Shown: positions 1 through 8,471 of the stretch, piece after piece | Numbering within the stretch: position 1 is the stretch's first letter | How the letters are laid out: every line of letters begins with the position of its first letter | From: JANQUM01 sp047630355 | Lineage (GTDB): Bacteria; Bacteroidota; Bacteroidia; Cytophagales; Spirosomataceae | NCBI GenBank assembly: GCA_047630355.1 | Contig: JBLHXN010000020.1 | Span: 1-39,474 of the forward strand | Length of the DNA stretch: 39,474 nt | Reading direction: 5' to 3' | Position numbers and translations under genes: made by a program | The notes under the pieces: generated by a model | What the model was told of the DNA's origin: nothing | What the model saw: only the letters and a program-made list of their open reading frames with translations | Databases searched by the model: none

Positions 1-272
1 ACTTAAACGCCGACAACGTCTTCGCTTTTGATTTCGGTGATAAAATCCAACGTGCTCAGTTATCTAACAAGAAATTGAACAAGTCTGTAAAGTTCGACTT
101 TATCGAAGGAGAGTCAAAAGGGAATTATCTAGAATTTAAATTAGAGAACAGTAACTTGGACAGTACTTGTTATTTATACGTAACTGATTATTCTCCAGCA
201 GCCGACGAAGACGACCTCGTTGATATGTGGGACAGATTGATTGACGACCTTAAAAATATCATTGGTGGTTGA
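1..272 (+). CDS. START-like domain protein, 3' part only
   Basis: The reading frame is open from base 3 to the stop at 270-272, so the 5' part lies before the window. About 89 residues are visible. The C-terminal pattern (a strand with YLEFKLE, then CYLYVTDYS, an acidic stretch, then a helix WDRLIDDLKNIIGG) resembles the small START-like (SRPBCC-fold) proteins of about 125-130 residues common in Bacteroidota. Members of this fold bind hydrophobic ligands in a cavity, but no function is established for this group and none is claimed. An internal TTG at 75 is not a credible start, because the similarity continues upstream of it. The gene is followed 74 bases later by an LptF/LptG-type permease in the same direction, so co-transcription is possible. 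The family call is from memory of the sequence pattern. Confidence 0.7.
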   Translation, partial: LNADNVFAFDFGDKIQRAQLSNKKLNKSVKFDFIEGESKGNYLEFKLENSNLDSTCYLYVTDYSPAADEDDLVDMWDRLIDDLKNIIGG

Positions 273-346
273 CCTGATTTCTTAAATCAACTTAAATGAT
301 TTGGTTGACCGGTTTTTTACGCTGAAATTTGTGTCAAATATACGAT

Positions 347-1810
347 ATGCGTAAAATTGACAAACTTACTTTAAAGGCATTCTTTAGCCCTTTTCTGCTT
401 ACAACGACCATTGTCGTATTCATCTTCCTGATTCGTTTCATCATGCTCTACTTCGACGAGATTGTCGGCAAAGGGCTTGATTTAGAAACTTACGGGCTTC
501 TTTTTGGGTATTTTGCGTTGATGACGGTTCCCCTATCGCTACCGCTCGCCATCTTGCTTTCAGCGTTGATGTGTTTCGGAAATCTGGGGGAGCACACAGA
601 ATTAACCGCCATTAAATCGGCGGGTATTCCGTTGTTCCGCACCCTAGCCCCTACTATAACTGTAGCAGCATTAGTTACCATCGGGGCATTCTTCTATAAT
701 AATCATATTACTCCTTGGGCGAATCTTAAAGGATTTTCGCTACTCTGGGATATTAAAACTACTAAGCTGACGCTGAATATAAAAGAAGGCGTATTTTATA
801 ACGAGATTCCCGGTTATCGTATAAAAGTCAACGAAAAGTTTGAAGATAAGGAAGCTCTGAAAGGAATTATCATTTATGATCACACCAAAAATGATGGTAA
901 CTCAAACGTAACATTGGCTGACTCCGGCAGGATGTACACCATGCACGATGATGAGTTTCTGGTCTTTGAATTATTCAACGGGTACAACTTCAGTGAGTAC
1001 AGAGGGGATAACATGTACAATAACGATACCCGATTCCTTAAAAATAAATTCAGTCAGAATAAATTCATTTTTTCGCTCTCTTCGTTCAGCATGCAGCGAA
1101 CCGATGAAAATCAGTTCAAATACCACGAGTACATGAAGAACATTGACCAATTGGTCAATCAAATAGACTCAACGACTGTACTTTTAGCAAAGAGTCGCGA
1201 TACTCAGGCGATGGTTACCAAGCGTAGTTACAACTATATGTTTAGAGAAGTAGAACCAGTTCCTAAAATTGATTCTGTTACTAAAGACACTACTGGTTTC
1301 TATGATGTAAAGCCCGGGCCGTGGGTTGATGAAAAATTCGAATATTTAAATAGCGGTTACCGAAAAGAAGAATCTATGGAATCTTCGAAGTCTTCGGTGC
1401 AAAGTCTTCTATCTCAGGTAAAATCGGGAAATATTTCTATCTCCGCTAAGCAGAAGGAGCTTTTCCGAGCAGAAGTAGAGAAGTGGCATAAGTACACTAT
1501 GTCATACGCTTGTTTCGTCATGTTTGTGATTGGTGCTTCCTTAGGTACGATTATAAAAAAAGGCGGCTTCGGTATCCCACTGTTAGTGGGAGTTTCGTTC
1601 TTCATATTAATGTACGTCCTGATGCAGTTAGGAGATAAATACGCAAAAGAAGGCATTTGGTACGTTTTCCCTGCGGTTTGGATGCCGGATTTCGTGCTTA
1701 GTTTAATCGCAGCTTATTTCCTTTATACCGCCACCAACGACTCCAAATTATTCGACGTAGATTTCTATCGAACTACCTTCAATCAAATCAAAGCAAAGAT
1801 TGTTCGGTAA
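347..1810 (+). CDS. LptF/LptG (YjgP/YjgQ) family permease
   Basis: Inner-membrane permease of the LPS transport machine. In the known family, LptF and LptG pair with the ATPase LptB to extract LPS from the inner membrane towards LptC/LptA. The 487-residue protein has the family layout: three N-terminal membrane segments (about residues 12-36, 48-75 and 98-118), a long periplasmic domain (about 119-385), and three C-terminal segments (about 386-405, 413-435 and 445-465). The early stretch ELTAIKSAGIPLFR is a typical family motif. I start it at ATG 347, which gives MRKIDKLTLKAFF; a TTG at 329 would only add six residues without family character. Whether this copy is LptF or LptG cannot be decided here, since Bacteroidota genomes usually carry two. 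The periplasmic part is longer than in E. coli, which is normal for this phylum. lpxK lies in the same window but far away. Confidence 0.88.
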   Translation: MRKIDKLTLKAFFSPFLLTTTIVVFIFLIRFIMLYFDEIVGKGLDLETYGLLFGYFALMTVPLSLPLAILLSALMCFGNLGEHTELTAIKSAGIPLFRTLAPTITVAALVTIGAFFYNNHITPWANLKGFSLLWDIKTTKLTLNIKEGVFYNEIPGYRIKVNEKFEDKEALKGIIIYDHTKNDGNSNVTLADSGRMYTMHDDEFLVFELFNGYNFSEYRGDNMYNNDTRFLKNKFSQNKFIFSLSSFSMQRTDENQFKYHEYMKNIDQLVNQIDSTTVLLAKSRDTQAMVTKRSYNYMFREVEPVPKIDSVTKDTTGFYDVKPGPWVDEKFEYLNSGYRKEESMESSKSSVQSLLSQVKSGNISISAKQKELFRAEVEKWHKYTMSYACFVMFVIGASLGTIIKKGGFGIPLLVGVSFFILMYVLMQLGDKYAKEGIWYVFPAVWMPDFVLSLIAAYFLYTATNDSKLFDVDFYRTTFNQIKAKIVR

Positions 1811-1830
1811 TCTAATTAGTGCTACTTTTG
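1800..1830 (+). promoter_or_regulatory. Bacteroidota-type promoter of rpsO
   Basis: TTG at 1800-1802 is separated by 20 bases from TACTTTTG at 1823-1830, which matches the phylum's -33 TTG / -7 TAnnTTTG consensus exactly. The -33 element lies inside the last codons of the upstream permease gene. Transcription would start near 1837, leaving a leader of about 35 bases before rpsO. Confidence 0.65.
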
Positions 1831-1871
1831 CATGTTTAATTTTTTAACATCACTAATCTAAGTTAGGATAC

Positions 1872-2147
1872 ATGTATTTAACTTCGGACAAGAAGCAAGA
1901 AATCTTTGAAGGTCAAGGATTTAATGGTAACACAGAAGACACCGGTTCACCGGAATCTCAGGTTGCCCTATTTACGTACCGCATCAGTCACCTGACTGAG
2001 CACTTGAAAGTACATAAGCACGATTATTCAACCCGTTTAGGTCTACTTAAACTTGTTGGTAAGCGTCGTTCACTACTCAACTATCTTCAAAAGAAGGATA
2101 TTGAACGTTACCGTGCTCTTCTCCTCAAATTAGGCATTCGTAAATAA
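1872..2147 (+). CDS. rpsO: 30S ribosomal protein S15
   Basis: Small-subunit ribosomal protein that binds the 16S rRNA central domain. The 91 residues match the usual length of about 89 and carry the family signature: TGSPESQVALFTYRI, then HLTEHLKVHKHDYSTR, then LLKLVGKRRSLLNYL and the C-terminal YRALLLKLGIRK. The start is the ATG at 1872. The gene has its own promoter and a hairpin terminator and lies just upstream of pnp. The rpsO-pnp order is conserved in many bacteria, where the two are partly co-transcribed. Confidence 0.98.
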   Translation: MYLTSDKKQEIFEGQGFNGNTEDTGSPESQVALFTYRISHLTEHLKVHKHDYSTRLGLLKLVGKRRSLLNYLQKKDIERYRALLLKLGIRK

Positions 2148-2149
2148 AA

Positions 2150-2190
2150 AAATAGGGGGAATCCACGTCTGTTGGGTTCTCCCATTTTTC
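2150..2190 (+). terminator. Rho-independent terminator after rpsO
   Basis: An A-rich left arm with AGGGGGAATCC pairs, through a few G-U pairs and one bulge, with the right arm GGGTTCTCCCATTTTTC, and a T-run ends the structure. It begins a few bases after the rpsO stop. Because pnp follows in the same direction, some read-through into pnp is possible. Confidence 0.7.
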
Positions 2191-2286
2191 TACAGAACAC
2201 ATTAGCTTTTTAAATAGGTCCCCGCGGAAATTAAAGGATATTATCTGTTGCGGCTAAAGCGGAAAACGCAACTCAACAACCCATTT

Positions 2287-4461
2287 ATGTTTACAGTACA
2301 CTCCAAGACCATCAGTATGCCTGATGGCAAAGAAATTAAAATTGAAACCGGCAAAATGGCACGTCAGGCAGACGGAGCTGTTGTGGTGAGTTCTGGCAAA
2401 GCCATGATCTTAGCAACCGTAGTTGCCACTCAAGATGCCCGCGAAGGCATCGACTTTTTACCATTATCGGTTGATTATCAGGAAAAATTTGCTTCAAACG
2501 GCCGTATTCCAGGAAGCTTTCAGCGTCGTGAAGGACGTTTGAACGATTATGAGGTACTAACCTCTCGTTTGATTGACCGTGCCTTACGCCCTATATTTCC
2601 GAGTGATTACCACGGAGACGTACAAGTAATGGTATCATTAATATCTTCTGATCCGGAAATCCAGCCAGATTCTCTTGCCGCATTGGCAGCATCTTCTGCA
2701 CTCGCAATTTCTGACATCCCGTTTAACGGACCTATTTCAGAAGTTCGTGTTGCGAAAATTGACGGAGAATATGTTGTAAACGCCTCTACTACGCAGCTTC
2801 TAAATGCTACCGTAGATTTAATCATCGCCGGAACTGACAAAAACGTCATCATGGTTGAAGGCGAATGCGAAGAATGCTCGGAGCAAGAAATGATTGAAGC
2901 AATTAAAATTGGTCACGCAGCAATTCGTACCCAAGTTGCTGCTCAAAATGAATTAACATTAATGGTTGGTGCAACCGTGAAACGTACTTACGAGCACGAA
3001 GAAAAGGACGACGAAGAATTAAAAGAAAAGGTTATGACCGACCTGTACGACAAAGTGTACGCAGTAGGTCGTGAAGGCGGAGATAAAACTGCCCGAAAAG
3101 ATGGTTACAAGTCAATTCTGACTGAATACCTTGAGCAATTCGCCGATGACGAAAGTGCCAATGTAGGATTAATCAAGAAGTACTTTAACAAAACGAAGTA
3201 TAAAGCATCCCGGGATCTAGTATTGAACGAAAGCAAGCGTTTAGACGGTCGGGCATTAGACGAGATTCGTCAAATCCAATGCGAAATCGACGTACTGCCT
3301 TCAGCACACGGTTCGGCTTTGTTTACTCGTGGAGAAACTCAGTCACTTTCTACCACAACGCTTGGTACCAAGAAGGATGAAATGATTGTGGATCAGGCGA
3401 TGGTTTCTGGTTACTCAAAATTCTTCCTTCATTATAACTTCCCTGGTTTTTCGACGGGTGAGGTTCGTCCAAATCGTGGAGCTGGCCGTCGTGAAATTGG
3501 TCACGGTAATTTAGCCCAACGTGCGTTAAAGAAAGTGCTTCCAAATTTGGATGACAACCCATACACCATTCGTATCGTTTCGGATATTTTAGAATCAAAC
3601 GGTTCGTCTTCAATGGCGACGGTTTGTGCCGGATCTTTATCATTAATGGATGCTGGTATTCACATCAAAGCTCCTGTATCAGGAATTGCGATGGGTTTGA
3701 TTACTGATCCAGAGAATGACAAATGGGCAGTTCTTTCAGATATTTTAGGTGATGAGGATCACTTAGGAGACATGGACTTTAAAGTAACCGGAACTGAAAA
3801 AGGTATCACAGCTTGTCAAATGGACATTAAGTGTGATGGTCTTCCTTTTGAAATTTTGGAGAAAGCTTTATTGCAAGCCAAAGAAGGACGTTTACACATC
3901 CTAAAAATTATGAACGATACAATTTCGGAGCCTCGTCCGGAATTAAAGCCTCACACTCCGCGTGCCGAGACTATCGTAATTGATCGTGAATTTATTGGTG
4001 CAGTAATCGGGCCCGGCGGTAAAATTGTTCAGGAAATCCAACGTGAAACCGGAACAACCGTTAATATCGAAGAAAAAGATAACCGTGGTTATGTAACCAT
4101 ATTTGCCATTGACGGACCGAGCATGGAAAAAGCTCGTAACTGGATTAAGAATATCGTAATGGTACCAGAAGTTGGAACCGTTTATGATGCAAAAGTAAAA
4201 TCTATCCAGCCGTTTGGTGCATTCGTAGAATTCTTGCCTGGTAAGGAAGGCTTACTTCATATTTCCGAAATTACTTGGGAGCGTCTGCCAAGCATGGACG
4301 GCGTAATGGAAGTTGGTGAAGAAGTACAAGTTAAACTAGTTGAAATAGATCAAAAATCGGGTAAGTACCGTCTTTCTAAGAAAGCATTACTTCCACGTCC
4401 TCCGCGTGATGAAAGTCAAGATCGGGAACGTCGCGAAAACCGTGGACCAAGAAAAGATTGA
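2287..4461 (+). CDS. pnp: Polynucleotide phosphorylase
   Basis: 3'-to-5' phosphorolytic exoribonuclease that degrades RNA to nucleoside diphosphates and can run in reverse to add tails. Domains in order: first RNase PH domain (about residues 10-215, with the RNA-binding FASNGRIPGSFQRREGR region), helical linker, second RNase PH domain (about 325-545, with FFLHYNFPGFSTGEV and the catalytic-region stretch DILGDEDHLGDMDFK), a KH domain (IGAVIGPGGKIVQEIQ) and an S1 domain (YDAKVKSIQPFGAFVEF). The length of 724 residues is slightly above the usual 700-715. I start it at ATG 2287, because MFTVHSKTISMPDGKEI is the typical beginning; a TTG at 2248 would add 13 unrelated residues. It lies between rpsO and rpoD. 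The C-terminal tail after S1 is short, basic and acidic (RDESQDRERRENRGPRKD). Confidence 0.97.
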   Translation: MFTVHSKTISMPDGKEIKIETGKMARQADGAVVVSSGKAMILATVVATQDAREGIDFLPLSVDYQEKFASNGRIPGSFQRREGRLNDYEVLTSRLIDRALRPIFPSDYHGDVQVMVSLISSDPEIQPDSLAALAASSALAISDIPFNGPISEVRVAKIDGEYVVNASTTQLLNATVDLIIAGTDKNVIMVEGECEECSEQEMIEAIKIGHAAIRTQVAAQNELTLMVGATVKRTYEHEEKDDEELKEKVMTDLYDKVYAVGREGGDKTARKDGYKSILTEYLEQFADDESANVGLIKKYFNKTKYKASRDLVLNESKRLDGRALDEIRQIQCEIDVLPSAHGSALFTRGETQSLSTTTLGTKKDEMIVDQAMVSGYSKFFLHYNFPGFSTGEVRPNRGAGRREIGHGNLAQRALKKVLPNLDDNPYTIRIVSDILESNGSSSMATVCAGSLSLMDAGIHIKAPVSGIAMGLITDPENDKWAVLSDILGDEDHLGDMDFKVTGTEKGITACQMDIKCDGLPFEILEKALLQAKEGRLHILKIMNDTISEPRPELKPHTPRAETIVIDREFIGAVIGPGGKIVQEIQRETGTTVNIEEKDNRGYVTIFAIDGPSMEKARNWIKNIVMVPEVGTVYDAKVKSIQPFGAFVEFLPGKEGLLHISEITWERLPSMDGVMEVGEEVQVKLVEIDQKSGKYRLSKKALLPRPPRDESQDRERRENRGPRKD

Positions 4462-4489
4462 ACATAACTGGTTATCAATTACGTTATAG

Positions 4490-4518
4490 AATAGTCCGTA
4501 CGATTGGTGCGGGCTATT
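4490..4518 (+). terminator. Hairpin after pnp, no T-run
   Basis: AATAGTCCGTAC (4490-4501) and GTGCGGGCTATT (4507-4518) form a 12-bp stem including G-U pairs, with a 5-base loop. No T-run follows, so it is not a textbook intrinsic terminator. It may protect the pnp mRNA 3' end or end transcription weakly before rpoD. Confidence 0.4.
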
Positions 4519-4558
4519 AAAAGTTCACACTAGTTTAACCAAAAGCAAAAGATTAAGA

Positions 4559-5422
4559 ATGAGACAGCTAAAAATTAGTAAACAGATAACCAATCGTGAG
4601 AGCCAGTCGTTAGACAAGTACTTACAGGAGATTGGTAAAGTTGATTTACTTACGCCCGATGAAGAAGTAATCTTAGCCCAAAAAATAAAACAAGGAGACC
4701 AACTTTCACTTGAAAGGTTGACAAAAGCCAACCTTCGATTTGTAGTGTCTGTTGCCAAACAATATCAAAATCAAGGACTTTCATTAGGTGATTTAATTAA
4801 CGAGGGAAACCTTGGTTTGATTAAAGCCGCTCAACGTTTTGACGAAACCCGTGGTTTTAAATTCATTTCGTACGCCGTTTGGTGGATTCGTCAGTCAATT
4901 TTGCAGGCACTTGCTGAGCAATCTCGTATTGTACGTTTACCGCTCAACCGAGTTGGTTCATTAAACAAAATCTCTAAAACATATTCTGAATTAGAGCAGA
5001 AATTTGAGCGTGAACCTTCTCCGGAAGAATTAGCAGAAGTACTTGAAATTTCGGCGAATGAAGTGGTTGATACCATGAAAATTTCCGGACGTCACGTATC
5101 GGTTGATGCTCCTTTCGTTCAGGGTGAAGAGAACAGTCTTCTTGATGTATTAGAAAACGATACCGAAGTAAGACCTGATCAGGAATTAATGAACGATTCA
5201 CTTCGTCGTGAAGTACTTCGGGCATTATCAACGCTGACTCCACGGGAAGCTGAAGTAATCATGTATTATTTCGGATTGAACGGTGAGCAAGCAATGACGT
5301 TAGAAGAAATTGGCGAAAAATTTAATTTGACTCGCGAGCGTGTGCGTCAAATTAAAGAAAAAGCGATTCGTCGTTTGCGTCAAACTTCGAGAAGTAAAGC
5401 CCTCAAAGCATATTTAGGATAA
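4559..5422 (+). CDS. rpoD: Primary sigma factor RpoD
   Basis: RNA polymerase sigma-70 factor for housekeeping promoters. The 287-residue protein has the short architecture typical of Bacteroidota: no large region 1.1, region 1.2 (SLDKYLQEIGKVDLLTPDEE), region 2 (RFVVSVAKQYQNQGLSLGDL, then FISYAVWWIRQSI, which melts and reads the -7 box), region 3, and region 4 with the helix-turn-helix MTLEEIGEKFNLTRERVRQI that reads the -33 box. The ATG at 4559 gives the usual family beginning MRQLKISKQIT. The gene stands alone between the pnp hairpin and a strong terminator. It is the natural reader of the TAnnTTTG promoters seen elsewhere in this window. Confidence 0.97.
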   Translation: MRQLKISKQITNRESQSLDKYLQEIGKVDLLTPDEEVILAQKIKQGDQLSLERLTKANLRFVVSVAKQYQNQGLSLGDLINEGNLGLIKAAQRFDETRGFKFISYAVWWIRQSILQALAEQSRIVRLPLNRVGSLNKISKTYSELEQKFEREPSPEELAEVLEISANEVVDTMKISGRHVSVDAPFVQGEENSLLDVLENDTEVRPDQELMNDSLRREVLRALSTLTPREAEVIMYYFGLNGEQAMTLEEIGEKFNLTRERVRQIKEKAIRRLRQTSRSKALKAYLG

Positions 5423-5444
5423 TATAATTCTAAACAAATTATTT

Positions 5445-5473
5445 AAGAGGCACTTTTATGTGCCTCTTTTTTT
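5445..5473 (+). terminator. Rho-independent terminator after rpoD
   Basis: A perfect 9-bp stem AAGAGGCAC / GTGCCTCTT with loop TTTTAT is followed by a run of Ts (5467-5473). It begins 22 bases after the rpoD stop. An ATG at 5458 that would open the menD frame lies inside this hairpin, so it is not a real start. Confidence 0.9.
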
Positions 5474-5478
5474 ATGAC

Positions 5479-7155
5479 ATGGCGATAATACAAACACTAA
5501 TAGATTGCGTAGAAGTCTGTGCAGAAAAAGGAATCGAAAACGTAATTCTCTGCCCCGGTTCTAGAAATGCCGCTTTGATTGTGGCATTCGAGCAAAATCC
5601 AAAAATAAACTGCTTTAGTATCAGTGACGAACGTGCCGCCGCATTCGTGGCGATGGGAATGGCGTTGGAATCCAAGAAAACAGTCGCGATAGTATGTACT
5701 TCAGGTACTGCCGCCCTTAATTTTATTCCCGCCGCTGCTGAAGCAATCCTCCAAGAAATACCACTACTTATCTTGACCGCCGACCGGCCACCGGAATGGA
5801 TTAATCAATACGACGGACAAACAGTTTTTCAGAACGGTGCGTTTGGGCAACACGTAAAACGGAATTTTGCGTTACTTCCGGATTATGAAAAATCAGACGT
5901 TGATTGGTTTGCAAACCGCGTCTTTAATGAAGCAATAAATCTTTCCCAACAGCCGCCACTCGGTCCCGTTCAAATCAATATTCCAATTCGTGAACCTTTC
6001 TATCCCGCCGACAATGAAGTTGTGCAAAGTAAGACAAGTGTACATATTATCTCTAATGCTTTAATTAAAAAAAGCATTGACGAGAAATTGGCTAAAGATT
6101 TAGTGAACGAAATTGAAAGTTCGGCGTCTGTTTGGATAGTTGTCGGACAGCAGAACGATCCAGAATTAGACATCGCTTTGGCGGAAATTAAAGAGCTACC
6201 TAATGTCTTGATTATCGGAGATGTAATCTCTAATGTAGAAAGTCAAATTGACTCGCAGGACATTTTGTTTAAGCAATCGCTTCCTGATTTCAAGCCGGAT
6301 TTATTAATCACCTGTGGAAAGTCTCTGATTACTAAAAGCTTAAAATTATTTTTACGGAATAGCAAAGTTCGTAATCATTGGCATGTGCAGGAGTCCGAAA
6401 CTATCCGAGATCCGTATCAATCCGTTTCAGAATTATTTAACATTAATCCAGTTGACTTTTTTAACTCGTTGCATTTCACAAGTGATTCGTTTCAACAAAA
6501 AAGTGAGAGCCTTTCTCAACTCATAAAACACGATCAAAAAATAATTGATGCATTAAGGTCTAAAATGCAATATCTAACCTTCTCAGATATTCACTGCGTA
6601 AATACACTATTATCTATAACTGAAAAAAATAGTGTTTTGCACTTGGGAAATAGTTTGAGCGTGAGATATGTAAATCTTTTGAAACACAAGCTTAATGCCA
6701 AAAGCATTATTGTCGAATGTAATCGCGGGACGAGCGGAATTGAAGGAACTTTGAGTACAGCAGTTGGTTACGCGATGAGTACAAACAAAAAGGTTTACTG
6801 CTTAATCGGTGATGTTTCTTTTCAATACGATAAAAATGCTCTTTGGCACAACTACATTCCGGATAATTTAAAAATAATTGTGTTGAATAACAGCGGCGGA
6901 AACATTTTCAGAATGATACCAGGGCCGAAAAGTCAGTCTGCTTACAAAGAGTTTTTTGAAACAACCCAACAGCATTCGGCTAGAAGAATAGCCGAACACT
7001 ATAAGGTTGACTATTTACCGATAAGAAATATTTCCGAAACTACAGAGGTGAGTAGCTTCTTAAAAAAAGCGGGTTGCTCAATAATCGAATTTTTCACTGA
7101 GCCAGAAGAGAACGAACGAGCTTTTAAAGAGTTAATGAATATCAAGATTTCATAA
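5479..7155 (+). CDS. menD: MenD, SEPHCHC synthase (menaquinone synthesis)
   Basis: Thiamine-diphosphate enzyme joining isochorismate and 2-oxoglutarate to give 2-succinyl-5-enolpyruvyl-6-hydroxy-3-cyclohexene-1-carboxylate, the second step of menaquinone synthesis from chorismate. The 558 residues show the family features: N-terminal LCPGSRNAAL and SDERAAAFVAMGMAL, TSGTAALNFIPAAAEA, and LTADRPPEW; in the C-terminal domain the ThDP/metal-binding region NRGTSGIEGTLSTAVGYA, IGDVSFQYD and LNNSGGNIF. The start is ATG 5479 (MAIIQTLIDCVEV), just past the rpoD terminator. The 3' end overlaps the convergent TPR gene by 6 bases. menC lies about 10 kb away on the same strand, so the pathway genes are scattered here. 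Menaquinone would be the respiratory quinone. Confidence 0.95.
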   Translation: MAIIQTLIDCVEVCAEKGIENVILCPGSRNAALIVAFEQNPKINCFSISDERAAAFVAMGMALESKKTVAIVCTSGTAALNFIPAAAEAILQEIPLLILTADRPPEWINQYDGQTVFQNGAFGQHVKRNFALLPDYEKSDVDWFANRVFNEAINLSQQPPLGPVQINIPIREPFYPADNEVVQSKTSVHIISNALIKKSIDEKLAKDLVNEIESSASVWIVVGQQNDPELDIALAEIKELPNVLIIGDVISNVESQIDSQDILFKQSLPDFKPDLLITCGKSLITKSLKLFLRNSKVRNHWHVQESETIRDPYQSVSELFNINPVDFFNSLHFTSDSFQQKSESLSQLIKHDQKIIDALRSKMQYLTFSDIHCVNTLLSITEKNSVLHLGNSLSVRYVNLLKHKLNAKSIIVECNRGTSGIEGTLSTAVGYAMSTNKKVYCLIGDVSFQYDKNALWHNYIPDNLKIIVLNNSGGNIFRMIPGPKSQSAYKEFFETTQQHSARRIAEHYKVDYLPIRNISETTEVSSFLKKAGCSIIEFFTEPEENERAFKELMNIKIS

Positions 7156-8154
7156 TTCAGCCTTCGATTTGCCATCTTCGAGCGTTGCTCCGGTGGCAAA
7201 ATATGCTTTCGCTTGGCGGGAGTTTCTCGCCGCTTTTTCGTTGAGTCCGAGATAATAATAGATAAGCACCGTTCCAGGGTCTTTCATCTCCGCTTGGACA
7301 AATAAGTCTTTGGCGGCGGAATAATTACCCTTCAAATAATTCAATAATCCTCTATTTCTTAGGTAATAACTATTATCCGCAAGATTTTTGGAAACTATAT
7401 CCAATTCTCCTTCCCCTTTGATTAATTCATTGTTTATCAACAAACTATAAGCGTAGTTATTTCGATACAAATTATTGGTTGGTTCTAACCTGACCGCAGT
7501 TTCGGCGTGATAAAGTGATTTGGAAACTTTATCGATTATTCCGTAGAGGAAAGCCAAATTATTATGTGCTGCTGCACCCTCAGGATTTATTTCAATGGCA
7601 CGAATGAGACTTTCCTGAGCAAGCGGGTAATTTCGCTCTTCAATGTAACTGTACCCAAGATTGGTAAACGCCTGACTATTTTCGGGTTTCAGAGAAATTG
7701 CTCTTTTAAAATCGATAATCGCCGCTCCGGTGTTATTGACATTCATATATACAAAACCACGGGCAACGTAAAATTCAGCCGAGTCTTTATAGATTTCGCT
7801 CACATTTTCAAAAGAAGCAAGTGCCGCCTGATTTTGACCAAGGTGTGATAACACCCTTCCCCGATTGAAAATTGCCTGTTGAAATTCCGGATCGATATTA
7901 ATTGCCTTCTCGAAAGCTTCGAGGGCTTTTTCGTCTTTCCCCCGTATTTCGTCAATCAACCCAATATTATTATACGCATCGGCAAGATTGGGCTGCTTAC
8001 CAATTGCTTCGGTAAAGAAACGGTGAGCAATATCGAGTTCATTTTTCTTGAAATGGTAAACGCCACGCTCAAAGAACTCGGCGGCTTCTTGATTGTCCTG
8101 GTCACTACAACCCAATAAAAAAAACGCAAATAAGAGATAAAGGTATTGCTTCAT
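7150..8154 (-). CDS. TPR-repeat lipoprotein
   Basis: The 334-residue protein begins MKQYLYLLFAFFLLGC, a lipoprotein signal with Cys16 as the lipidated residue, so it should sit in the periplasm on a membrane. The rest is a chain of about eight or nine tetratricopeptide repeats with the usual spacing (for example LADAYNNIGLIDEIRGKDEK, SAEFYVARGFVYMNVNNTG, SQAFTNLGYSYIEERNYPLA). TPRs are protein-binding scaffolds; the partner is unknown. I use the ATG at 8154 because the signal peptide follows directly; upstream in-frame starts add 31 residues that destroy it. The gene overlaps menD by 6 bases at its 3' end and is divergent from the 8193 gene, with 38 bases between starts. A minus-strand TATTTTTG (8188 down to 8181) could be its -7 box. 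Confidence 0.9.
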   Translation of the reverse strand: MKQYLYLLFAFFLLGCSDQDNQEAAEFFERGVYHFKKNELDIAHRFFTEAIGKQPNLADAYNNIGLIDEIRGKDEKALEAFEKAINIDPEFQQAIFNRGRVLSHLGQNQAALASFENVSEIYKDSAEFYVARGFVYMNVNNTGAAIIDFKRAISLKPENSQAFTNLGYSYIEERNYPLAQESLIRAIEINPEGAAAHNNLAFLYGIIDKVSKSLYHAETAVRLEPTNNLYRNNYAYSLLINNELIKGEGELDIVSKNLADNSYYLRNRGLLNYLKGNYSAAKDLFVQAEMKDPGTVLIYYYLGLNEKAARNSRQAKAYFATGATLEDGKSKAEL

Positions 8155-8192
8155 AGAAATTTTAGCGGAACTTTGATTTTCAAAAATATAAC

Positions 8193-8435
8193 ATGAGATA
8201 CGTAAAAGACATTCCGAACGAATACTGTAAAACTTCGCTGTATTCATTCAACAATAAATTCATCATTAAGTTTGAAGGTGGAGCTTATGAACAAGTTTAT
8301 AAAGTGGACGAAATGGACGTTTCCAGCGTTGATGAAGTCGAAGAAATGCTCGGAGACGGCTTCTATAAAACTGTAATTGCCCGATTTGAATCAATGCAAT
8401 CAGATTTTGAAGAAATTATTGATTCGATTGATTGA
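8193..8435 (+). CDS. Small acidic protein of unknown function
   Basis: An 80-residue protein starting at ATG 8193. It is acidic, with a short beta-rich first half (FNNKFIIKFEGGAYEQVYKV) and a helical second half (VDEVEEMLGDGFYKTVIARF and then MQSDFEEIIDSID). There is no signal peptide, membrane segment or known motif, so it is probably a small cytoplasmic protein. I do not recognise a named family, although the composition and codon use look like those of a real gene. It is divergent from the TPR lipoprotein gene with only 38 bases between start codons, so the two may share a control region. Its stop codon overlaps the -33 box proposed for the tRNA-Leu promoter. Confidence 0.72.
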   Translation: MRYVKDIPNEYCKTSLYSFNNKFIIKFEGGAYEQVYKVDEMDVSSVDEVEEMLGDGFYKTVIARFESMQSDFEEIIDSID

Positions 8436-8461
8436 TAAACAAGTTTGAACTGTTACTTTTA
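8432..8461 (+). promoter_or_regulatory. Promoter of tRNA-Leu
   Basis: TTG at 8432-8434, a 19-base spacer and TACTTTTA at 8454-8461, one base off the TAnnTTTG consensus. Initiation would fall around 8468, just before the tRNA 5' end at 8472. Confidence 0.55.
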
Positions 8462-8471
8462 CAGTTCAAAC
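8443..8471. repeat. Perfect 11-bp inverted repeat over the tRNA-Leu promoter
   Basis: GTTTGAACTGT (8443-8453) and ACAGTTCAAAC (8461-8471) are exact reverse complements separated by 7 bases (TACTTTT), which are the core of the proposed -7 box. No T-run follows, so it is not a normal terminator of the upstream gene. It could be an operator or a hairpin at the start of the transcript. Confidence 0.85.

Noticed and set aside
3350..3643. Open frame of 97 codons on the minus strand within pnp
   Set aside because: It lies entirely opposite a strongly conserved gene, has no family features, and reflects codon bias of pnp.
7150..8247. Longer TPR protein starting at 8247
   Set aside because: It would put 31 unrelated residues before a clear lipoprotein signal and would overlap the divergent gene at 8193.
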